This document shows positions 1 to 5,139 of a stretch of 6,051 nt of DNA, in pieces. How positions within the stretch are numbered: the first letter of the stretch is position 1; each line of letters opens with the position of its first letter. The notes under the pieces were generated by a model, which was given only the letters and a program-made list of their open reading frames with translations, had not been told where the DNA came from and did not search any database. The position numbers and the translations under genes are program-made. Source of the stretch: an uncultured Lachnospiraceae bacterium (GTDB lineage: Bacteria; Bacillota; Clostridia; Lachnospirales; Lachnospiraceae); NCBI GenBank assembly GCA_902463835.1, contig CABQGZ010000223.1, positions 1 through 6,051 on the forward strand. Reading direction: 5' to 3'.

Positions 1-60
1 GAGCTTGTACTCTCTGATGGAAGACAAACCGTCCTACCGTTTTAGGTAGCACTTTTCTAC
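1..60 (-). promoter_or_regulatory. Possible structured 5' leader of the next transcript (partial)
   Basis: Downstream of the promoter at 67-95 the predicted RNA can form CTACC-N6-GGTAG (34-49). It can alternatively form a hairpin of seven pairs with one bulged base, pairing GG(T)AGGAC with GTCTTCC (18-38), which reuses part of the first stem. Mutually exclusive stems, and no usable start codon before the edge (the single ATG at 60-62 is followed directly by TAG), suggest an untranslated regulatory leader. The last visible bases include AGAGAGTAC, loosely like the start of a T-box stem I, but too little is present to name the class. Confidence 0.3.
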
Positions 61-66
61 ATGTGT

Positions 67-95
67 ATTGTAATATACAAGTCAAATATTGTCAA
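67..95 (-). promoter_or_regulatory. Sigma-A type promoter for a downstream minus-strand transcript
   Basis: On the minus strand, TTGACA (90-95) is followed by exactly 17 nt and TACAAT (67-72), an intact -35 and a 5-of-6 match to the -10 at ideal spacing. It begins 7 nt after the larE stop codon and points away from larE, so it would start a separate transcript near position 60 leading off the left edge. The -10 lies inside an inverted repeat and the -35 inside a direct repeat, which suggests regulation. Confidence 0.7.
68..80. repeat. Inverted repeat TTGTA-N3-TACAA over the -10 element
   Basis: A perfect 5-bp inverted repeat with a 3-nt centre covers most of the -10 hexamer of the promoter at 67-95. 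The position fits a small repressor operator, but the site is short and AT-rich and I cannot assign a regulator family. Confidence 0.35.
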
Positions 96-97
96 AT
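81..97. repeat. Direct repeat GTCAAAT x2 with 10-bp period over the -35 element
   Basis: GTCAAAT occurs at 81-87 and 91-97, one helical turn apart; the second copy contains most of the -35 hexamer. Two same-face half-sites are compatible with a regulator binding at the promoter, but chance is possible in AT-rich DNA. Confidence 0.3.
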
Positions 98-102
98 CAA
101 AA

Positions 103-939
103 TTAGAAGCTTTTGGCTTGCTCGCTATCCATACTTCCTGACCGGAATCCCTCCAAATCCAACGTAACATACCGATAGCCAAGGCTTTTCAGATAGCTGA
201 TCACCGCATCCTTTTCCAGAAGAAGCCTGGCAAATTCCGGCTGGTCTACCTCAAGCCTTGCGACACTCCCGTGTACCCGCACGCGCACATTGGCGTATTC
301 CTTTTGCCGCAGGAATTGTTCTGCCTGCTCCACCTTTGCCATCTCTTCCAGAGAAAGCCTTGTTCCGTAAGGAAACCGTGTGGCCAGGCAAGGGGTGGAA
401 GGGCGGGACGCCACGGAGAGCGACAGCTCAGCGGCCAGTCTGCGCACCTCCGCCTTGGTCAGTCCCGCTTCTGCCAGAGGGCTCTTGATCCCCAGCTCTC
501 TCACTGCCTGAATTCCTGGACGGTATACATGCAGATCATCCTCGTTGGTTCCCTCCAGGATCACGGAGACACCCAGGCTTTTTGCAAGCTCCATGACCCG
601 GGTAAACAGATACTTTTTGCAGCGATAACATCTGTCCCTGGGATTCTCCGTGATTCCTGCCTCCTGCAGTTCCTGAATCTCTATGATGTGGTGCTCCGCT
701 CCGATCTCTTCTGCCACTCGCTTAGAGATTGTAAGATCCCCCAAAGGATGCAGTTCCGACTGAATGGTGACTGCATGGACTCTTGTTCCCTTTTTTTTCG
801 CCATGTCGCTGGCCAGCTTTAAGAGTACGCTGCTGTCCACGCCACCGGAAAAAGCAATCATGCAATCCTGATCGGTATATATTTCCATTCGCTTTCCAAG
901 CTTCTCAGCTTTGAATTGATATCCATTGCTCTGCTCCAT
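103..939 (-). CDS. larE: LarE, sulfur transferase of nickel-pincer cofactor synthesis, three-cysteine type
   Basis: Activates each carboxylate of the LarB product with ATP and inserts sulfur, giving the bis-thiocarboxylate that LarC metallates. It is 278 residues, normal length. The N-terminal PP-loop SGGVDSS (31-37) binds ATP; the pyrophosphatase-like fold continues to about residue 190 and includes 'EGTNEDDLHVYRPG' (129-142) and 'TRFPYGTRLS' (187-196). The C-terminal part has 'VRVRVHGSVARLEV' and 'YRYVTLDLEGFRSG'. Cysteines 104 and 107 form CxxC ('RCYRCKK') and Cys184 lies in 'STPCLATRF'. That trio is the pattern of LarE enzymes that hold a [4Fe-4S] cluster, whereas the L. plantarum type lacks the CxxC and gives up one Cys sulfur per turnover. 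AGGAAGG at 950-956 supports the ATG. Database names calling it 'sacrificial' may therefore be wrong for this protein. Confidence 0.94.
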   Translation of the reverse strand: MEQSNGYQFKAEKLGKRMEIYTDQDCMIAFSGGVDSSVLLKLASDMAKKKGTRVHAVTIQSELHPLGDLTISKRVAEEIGAEHHIIEIQELQEAGITENPRDRCYRCKKYLFTRVMELAKSLGVSVILEGTNEDDLHVYRPGIQAVRELGIKSPLAEAGLTKAEVRRLAAELSLSVASRPSTPCLATRFPYGTRLSLEEMAKVEQAEQFLRQKEYANVRVRVHGSVARLEVDQPEFARLLLEKDAVISYLKSLGYRYVTLDLEGFRSGSMDSEQAKSF

Positions 940-987
940 ATATTGTGTCCCTTCCTAATTCTATAGATCTCTGTTTGCCTGCGCGCT

Positions 988-1731
988 CTACGCCGCGCCC
1001 ATCCGATTGATCTGTGTGGCAATGTAGCCAGCCCCATAGCCGTTGTCGATATTTACCACCGCGATTCCATTGGCGCAGGAATTGATCATGGTGAGAAGCG
1101 CGGAAAGTCCGTTCATGCTGGCTCCATAGCCCACGGAGGTGGGGACTGCGATCACAGGCTTATCCACCAGTCCGCCCACCACGCTGGCCAGGGCTCCCTC
1201 CATCCCCGCCACCGCAACCACGCAGTTGGCGCTCTGAAGCTTCTCCACATTGGCCAGCAGCCGATGAAGCCCTGCCACGCCCACGTCGTACACACGCTCC
1301 ACATAGCCTCCAAAATACTCTGCGGTCTGGGCCGCTTCCTCCGCCACCGGGATGTCCGCTGTCCCTGCGGTGCACACCACGATCTTCCCGATTCTGGTCT
1401 TCCCGGGCTTCTCCAGCTTAAGGATTCTGGAAATAGGGTCATATGTCACCTGGGGATGACTGCCCCGAATCAGCTCATACTGCTCTTTAGAGGCTCTGGT
1501 TCCCAGCACTTCTCCCTCCTCCTCTATCAGTCTGCCAACGATATGCAATAAATGCTCATCCGCCTTGCCGCTGCAGAAGACCACCTCCGCAAATCCGGAG
1601 CGCAGCTTCCGATGCGTATCCAGCTTGGCATATCCTAAATCTTCAAAGGGCTGTCGCCGCAGCATGCCCTCGGCCTCGTCTATGGATAAGGTTCCTTTTT
1701 TTACCTGTTCCAATATTTCATGTGTGTCCAT
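988..1731 (-). CDS. larB: LarB, nickel-pincer cofactor biosynthesis protein (NaAD carboxylase/hydrolase)
   Basis: Carries out the first step of NPN cofactor synthesis: it carboxylates the pyridine ring of nicotinic acid adenine dinucleotide at C5 and cleaves the phosphoanhydride to release AMP, giving pyridinium-3,5-biscarboxylic acid mononucleotide. The 247 residues match the family length. An N-terminal helical region (about 1-50) precedes a PurE-like carboxylase domain with 'CTAGTADIPVAEEA' (120-133), 'VAGMEGALASVVGGL' (174-188), 'PTSVGYGAS' (197-205) and 'NSCANGIAVVNIDNGYGAG' (217-235). Cys219 sits where the Lactobacillus plantarum enzyme has the cysteine that forms a covalent adduct with the pyridine ring. 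AAGGAGG at 1739-1745 lies 7 nt before the ATG. It follows the transporter genes by 89 nt and precedes larE by 48 nt. No active-site residue that I recognise is missing. Confidence 0.95.
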   Translation of the reverse strand: MDTHEILEQVKKGTLSIDEAEGMLRRQPFEDLGYAKLDTHRKLRSGFAEVVFCSGKADEHLLHIVGRLIEEEGEVLGTRASKEQYELIRGSHPQVTYDPISRILKLEKPGKTRIGKIVVCTAGTADIPVAEEAAQTAEYFGGYVERVYDVGVAGLHRLLANVEKLQSANCVVAVAGMEGALASVVGGLVDKPVIAVPTSVGYGASMNGLSALLTMINSCANGIAVVNIDNGYGAGYIATQINRMGAA

Positions 1732-1784
1732 GTTGCTGCCTCCTTTTCGGTTCGCACCCTTCTGTGCTGTCCCATATTTCCCAA

Positions 1785-1815
1785 CGATACACTTCTTATT
1801 CTGTCAAACGTATCG
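1785..1815 (-). repeat. Inverted repeat CGATAC-N19-GTATCG between transporter and larB
   Basis: A perfect 6-bp inverted repeat lies in the 89-nt gap before larB. As RNA it would be a weak hairpin with a 19-nt loop and no following T-run, so it is not an intrinsic terminator. It could be an operator or a processing site. The order of the half-sites is not that of the known NikR operator (GTATGA-N16-TCATAC). Confidence 0.25.
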
Positions 1816-1820
1816 AAACG

Positions 1821-2429
1821 CTACCTCGCATCCATTCGAACAATCCTGGTGCACACCTGCTTCAGCAGATCCAAATTATGACTCACCGCCAGGATACCAA
1901 GCTCCCGTTCTCTGGCTTCCTCCATCAGAAAGTTCCAGATCTGACTTTGGGAGATCAGATCCAGCATTGCTGTTATCTCATCTGTCAGCAAAAACCCTGT
2001 GTCGTCTCCCAGTGCCCGTGCGATACAAAACCGCTGCAATTCCCCGCCGGATAGCTCTGACGGAAAGCGATTCATCCACTCCGGACGGATCTGCAGCTTT
2101 TCAAGAATTCTATCCTGCACTTTTTTTCCTTCTTGCAGGATTTCTTTCATTCGCATTTTCGGATTCACTGCCGTAATCCCATGCTGCCAGATCATCTGCA
2201 CGGGGCAATATCCCTTTTTCTCCGCAAAAGGCGCTCCATCCAGCAGAATTTCACCTTTCTGCGGACGCTCATATCCTGCAAGCAGTTTGCATAAGGTTGT
2301 TTTTCCATATCCGCTTGGCGCCATAAGGCCCAGAATCTCGCCGCTTTTGATCTGCAGACTAAAATGCTCTAAAATATTGCGCATGCTCCCGGCGTATCGG
2401 AATGAAATATCTCTTGCCTCCAATATCAT
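1821..2429 (-). CDS. nikE: Nickel/peptide-type ABC transporter ATP-binding protein, NikE/DppF family, compact
   Basis: Second cytoplasmic ATPase of the importer. It is 202 residues, clearly shorter than the roughly 250-330 typical of NikE/DppF, and ends soon after the H-loop, so it lacks the C-terminal extension that peptide ATPases carry. Motifs: Walker A APSGYGKT (37-44) with Ala instead of the first Gly, Q-loop Gln82 ('IWQ'), signature LSGGE (126-130), Walker B FLLTDE (146-151), D-loop with intact Asp157 ('TAMLD') and H-loop His184. The start at 2429 is set by AAAGGAG 6 nt upstream; the frame is open to 2471, but those 14 residues would overlap the previous gene. It begins 14 nt after the nikD-like stop. 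The short form looks intact, not truncated, since the reading frame and all catalytic motifs are complete. Confidence 0.85.
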   Translation of the reverse strand: MILEARDISFRYAGSMRNILEHFSLQIKSGEILGLMAPSGYGKTTLCKLLAGYERPQKGEILLDGAPFAEKKGYCPVQMIWQHGITAVNPKMRMKEILQEGKKVQDRILEKLQIRPEWMNRFPSELSGGELQRFCIARALGDDTGFLLTDEITAMLDLISQSQIWNFLMEEARERELGILAVSHNLDLLKQVCTRIVRMDAR

Positions 2430-2435
2430 AGTAGG

Positions 2436-2442
2436 CTCCTTT
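2436..2442 (-). promoter_or_regulatory. Ribosome binding site deciding the nikE-like start
   Basis: AAAGGAG lies 6 nt before the ATG at 2429, in the 14-nt gap after the nikD-like stop, and rules out the overlapping start at 2471. Confidence 0.75.
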
Positions 2443-2443
2443 C

Positions 2444-3235
2444 TCAAACCAGCATTTTCGACGCCCGCCACAGCGCCTTTGTGTACGAATGCCGCAGTGT
2501 CTCCTCCTGCCGGAAATCCTCCGCCCGCACTTCCTCAATGGTCTCTCCCTCATAAAATACCACAAGCCGGTCTGCGATTACAAGGGCCTGTTCCAGATCA
2601 TGGGTGATCAAAAGTACCCCGGCCCCCTGATCCGCCAGTTCCCGTAAATGTCCCAGCGCCAGAGCAGCCAGTTCCTTATGGAGTCCCGGCGTGGGTTCAT
2701 CTGCAATCACAAGCTGCGGTTCTCCCATCCGTGCCATGATAAGAAGAATTCTTCTGGTCATACCGCCGGAAAGTTCAAAGGGGTACTTCTCCGCCACGGA
2801 TTCTTCCAGATGATACTCCTTCAGCAGCCTGCGCATTTTTTCTTTCACGGCGGAATCTCTGCTTCCCTGGCAGATCTGCTTTCCCACTTTCATCAACGGA
2901 TCCAGAAAGGAGGTGCTCTGGGGAATCAGAACAATCTCGTTTCCACGCAGGCACTGTATCCGCTTCGGAGTCAGTTCTTCTCCCTGATAACGCAGACACC
3001 CCTGCATGGATGCATTGTAAGGCAGAATCCCCAGGATCCCATGGGTCAGAAGGCTTTTCCCTGAGCCGCTGGCTCCTACTACCGCCACCACCTCTCCGCC
3101 CGCCACAGTCAAATTCAGATTTTTCACCGCCGTGAGGGTTCTCTTTTTCCAACCGCCGTCGTACTGTTCAAAGGTAATGGAATAATTTTCAATCTGTAAC
3201 ACCGGCGTCAGCGCTGTCTTTTTTCCCGCTTCCAT
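2444..3235 (-). CDS. nikD: Nickel/peptide-type ABC transporter ATP-binding protein, NikD/DppD family
   Basis: Cytoplasmic ATPase powering uptake, expected to pair with the NikE-like subunit. It has 263 residues with Walker A GASGSGKS (54-61), Q-loop Gln106, signature LSGGM (155-159), Walker B LVIADE (175-180) and H-loop His212. The D-loop reads PGLH (183-186) where SALD is usual, so its Asp is replaced by His186; this may mark asymmetric catalytic sites. The signature is followed by 'TRRILLIMAR' instead of the common QR. The start at 3235 is chosen because AGGAGG lies 8 nt upstream. The frame extends to 3397, and an ATG at 3292 overlaps the previous stop as ATGA, but that leader of 19 residues is low-complexity, looks non-homologous and lacks a good ribosome site. 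Peptide ATPases share all these motifs, so substrate is inferred from neighbours. Confidence 0.88.
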   Translation of the reverse strand: MEAGKKTALTPVLQIENYSITFEQYDGGWKKRTLTAVKNLNLTVAGGEVVAVVGASGSGKSLLTHGILGILPYNASMQGCLRYQGEELTPKRIQCLRGNEIVLIPQSTSFLDPLMKVGKQICQGSRDSAVKEKMRRLLKEYHLEESVAEKYPFELSGGMTRRILLIMARMGEPQLVIADEPTPGLHKELAALALGHLRELADQGAGVLLITHDLEQALVIADRLVVFYEGETIEEVRAEDFRQEETLRHSYTKALWRASKMLV

Positions 3236-3243
3236 ACTTGCTT

Positions 3244-3249
3244 CCTCCT
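3244..3249 (-). promoter_or_regulatory. Ribosome binding site deciding the nikD-like start
   Basis: A perfect AGGAGG lies 8 nt before the ATG at 3235. It is the main reason to reject the longer frame starting at 3292 or 3397. A second GGAGG at 3255-3259 lies just upstream with no start of its own. Confidence 0.8.
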
Positions 3250-3288
3250 GCAATCCTCCGGTAGTCCTTCCCTTGCCGGCAGGCGCCC

Positions 3289-4146
3289 TCATCGATGTGC
3301 CCCCGCCGGATCTGCAAACCTTCGGATGGAATTCCCCAGATATTGAAATGATAACACCACCGCCGCCAGCATGGCCCCCGGAAATACCGCAAGCCACCAG
3401 TTTCCCATGATCAGGTATTTCATGCTTTCCGACAAAATGATGCCGATGGCCGGCTGCTCCGCGGACAGTCCGAAGCCCAGGAATGTGACGCTGGACTCAT
3501 GCAGGATCGCATGGGGAAACAACAGTATGGTTCCCGTCAAAAACTGGGGCAGCACATTGGGCAGCATATGGCGGATTGCGATCTGTATTTTTCCCATTCC
3601 AAGCTTTCCCGCCACCAGAATATAAGGACTTTCCTTCAGCTGCAGGATCTCCCCGCGGATCACACGGGTCAGAGAGGGCCAGTGCGTCACCATGATTCCG
3701 ATCACAACACCCGTTAGGCCTCGTCCCAAAGCCAGAGAGATCAGTACCAGCAGCAGAATATGCGGGATTCCCATGATCAGATCGATGAGATAGCTGATCA
3801 CAGCATCCGCCTTTTTTCCAAGGATTGCCGCCGCTCCGCCAAGGAGCAGGGCAATCACCCCGCTGGCAGCTGCAGTCAGCGTACCGATGATCATACTTAA
3901 GGACAGCCCCCGGAGCGTCCGGGCCAGCATGTCACGTCCCAGCCAGTCTGTGCCAAAGGGATGTGCCCGGCAGGGGGGCAGATTTGTCTGTGAAAAATCT
4001 GAAACCAGCGCCTTTTGGGAACACAGAGAGCCTGATATCATGATAAAAAGCAACACTAGCAGAAGCACTCCCAGTAAAATGATGGTTCTTCGCTTCTCAT
4101 TTTGTTCCCACACTGTAGTCCTCTCTTTTTCCCGCTTCACCACCAT
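3289..4146 (-). CDS. nikC: Nickel/peptide-type ABC transporter permease, NikC/DppC family
   Basis: Second membrane subunit of the importer, pairing with the NikB-like protein. It is 285 residues from the ATG at 4146. A charged cytoplasmic N-terminus is followed by a signal-anchor helix (about 21-41), then the family block 'HPFGTDWLGRD' (62-72), hydrophobic segments near 82-110, 117-141 and 145-165, and the EAA coupling loop around 178-200 ('AGKLGMGKIQIAIRHMLPN'). A last helix lies at about 254-272. The start overlaps the nikB-like stop in the form TGATG. A GTG at 4149 is an alternative, but AGGAGG at 4155-4160 lies 8 nt from the ATG and only 5 nt from the GTG. The C-terminus is hydrophilic and ends in 'RFADPAGAHR'. 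Family assignment is firm; nickel as substrate comes from context. Confidence 0.88.
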   Translation of the reverse strand: MVVKREKERTTVWEQNEKRRTIILLGVLLLVLLFIMISGSLCSQKALVSDFSQTNLPPCRAHPFGTDWLGRDMLARTLRGLSLSMIIGTLTAAASGVIALLLGGAAAILGKKADAVISYLIDLIMGIPHILLLVLISLALGRGLTGVVIGIMVTHWPSLTRVIRGEILQLKESPYILVAGKLGMGKIQIAIRHMLPNVLPQFLTGTILLFPHAILHESSVTFLGFGLSAEQPAIGIILSESMKYLIMGNWWLAVFPGAMLAAVVLSFQYLGNSIRRFADPAGAHR

Positions 4147-5138
4147 CACCCGCTCCTCCTTCTTCTGATTCTCGGGTCAATTACACCATACAGAAGATTC
4201 GCTGTCAAATTACCGGCAAAGATGAGCAAAGCGCTGATGATGGTGATCGCCATCAGAAGCGGAACATCGCTTCCCAGCCCAGCGCTCACGGCGGCCTGGC
4301 CCAGCCCCGGGTAGGAGAATACCTGCTCGATCAGTACAGAGCCGCCAAAGATCTCGCCGATGGAGGCAAACTGCAGCGTCACCGCCGGCAGCAGGATATT
4401 GCGGACGCCGTGGCCAAACAGGATTCTCCGCCTGCTCTCCCCCCGGGCTTTCGCAAATAATACATAATCGCTCTCCATAACCTCCGCCATCTTTTCTCTG
4501 GTGTGAAGGATCACTGACGAAGTTCCGGTCACGCTCAAAGCCAACGCCGGCAGCACCGCGTGATGCAGGCGCTGCAGCAGCGTGACCTCCTCCGCCTCCA
4601 GACCGATGGGCACGCCAAAGCCTATGGGAAAGATGCCAAGCCAGACGCCAAATACCAGAAGCAGCAACAGTCCCACCCAATAGACGGGCGTGCTGGCCAT
4701 CAACACCGCATAGCCATTGATCAGCTTATCCGGCCATTTTCCGGCATACATGCCTGCGATTGCCCCCAGAAAAAATCCCATCACGCCGGAAAGAAGCCAG
4801 GCCGTGACCATCAAAAGCAGGGAATTGGCCAGCTTTTCCCCAATCACTCGAGACACCGGCTGGCGATACAGCAGGGATGTACCCATATCTCCCCGGATAA
4901 AGTCACCGGCCCAGTGAAGAAAACGAGTCACCGGCGGCGTATTCACTCCCCAGTATTCCTCCAGCTTTTCCAGCTGCTCCTGACTCATGGTGCCCAAAGC
5001 TGCTTGACCCACATTCGCTGACAGTGGATCGATAGGCGACCGGCTCACCAGAAAAAATGTCACAATGCTGACTCCTATCACCAGCAGCACTGCCCGCAGC
5101 AAATTTTCAAAAACGCTCTTCACGTTAACCATCTTCAC
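4146..5138 (-). CDS. nikB: Nickel/peptide-type ABC transporter permease, NikB/DppB family
   Basis: First of two integral membrane subunits forming the translocation channel in the cytoplasmic membrane. From the GTG start it is 330 residues, normal for the family. Visible features: a first hydrophobic helix at about residues 12-32, a large extracytoplasmic loop with 'GDMGTSLLYRQPV' (83-95), further hydrophobic segments near 102-128, 138-168, 196-212 and 293-317, the EAA coupling loop with 'AKARG' at 229-233, which contacts an ATPase, and the family ending 'GVIDPRIRRR'. Start choice: GTG at 5138 begins one base after the upstream stop and lies 8 nt from GGGGGTG. An in-frame ATG at 5165 would overlap the upstream gene by 26 nt and has a poorer site; ATG at 5132 is also possible. 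The stop TGA shares one base with the next ATG, so translational coupling is likely. Confidence 0.88.
   Translation of the reverse strand: MKMVNVKSVFENLLRAVLLVIGVSIVTFFLVSRSPIDPLSANVGQAALGTMSQEQLEKLEEYWGVNTPPVTRFLHWAGDFIRGDMGTSLLYRQPVSRVIGEKLANSLLLMVTAWLLSGVMGFFLGAIAGMYAGKWPDKLINGYAVLMASTPVYWVGLLLLLVFGVWLGIFPIGFGVPIGLEAEEVTLLQRLHHAVLPALALSVTGTSSVILHTREKMAEVMESDYVLFAKARGESRRRILFGHGVRNILLPAVTLQFASIGEIFGGSVLIEQVFSYPGLGQAAVSAGLGSDVPLLMAITIISALLIFAGNLTANLLYGVIDPRIRRRRSG
4155..4160 (-). promoter_or_regulatory. Ribosome binding site deciding the nikC-like start
   Basis: AGGAGG lies 8 nt before the ATG at 4146 and 5 nt before the alternative GTG at 4149. It is inside the end of the nikB-like gene, in keeping with coupled translation. 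Confidence 0.7.
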
Positions 5139-5139
5139 G

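Noticed and set aside
34..49. Hairpin as the intrinsic terminator of the larE operon
   Set aside because: Only five base pairs, and no T-run follows on the minus strand; it also lies downstream of a new promoter.
271..822. Plus-strand open frame of 183 codons opposite larE
   Set aside because: It is antisense to a clear larE, has no recognisable domain and no matching ribosome site; the frame is a shadow of larE codon usage.
1732..1820. NikR operator or NiCo (czcD-type) riboswitch near larB
   Set aside because: No GTATGA-N16-TCATAC arrangement and no conserved NiCo helices were seen; only a short inverted repeat in the opposite half-site order.
3236..3397. Longer N-terminus for the NikD-like ATPase, starting at 3397 or 3292
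   Set aside because: The extra residues overlap the nikC-like gene or are low-complexity Gly/Arg-rich, and the perfect AGGAGG supports 3235. The 3292 start (ATGA overlap) remains a minor possibility.
4210..4680. Minus-strand open frame of 156 codons inside the nikB-like gene
   Set aside because: Out of frame with the permease, rich in Arg/Gly/Ala, no ribosome site; a GC-driven shadow.
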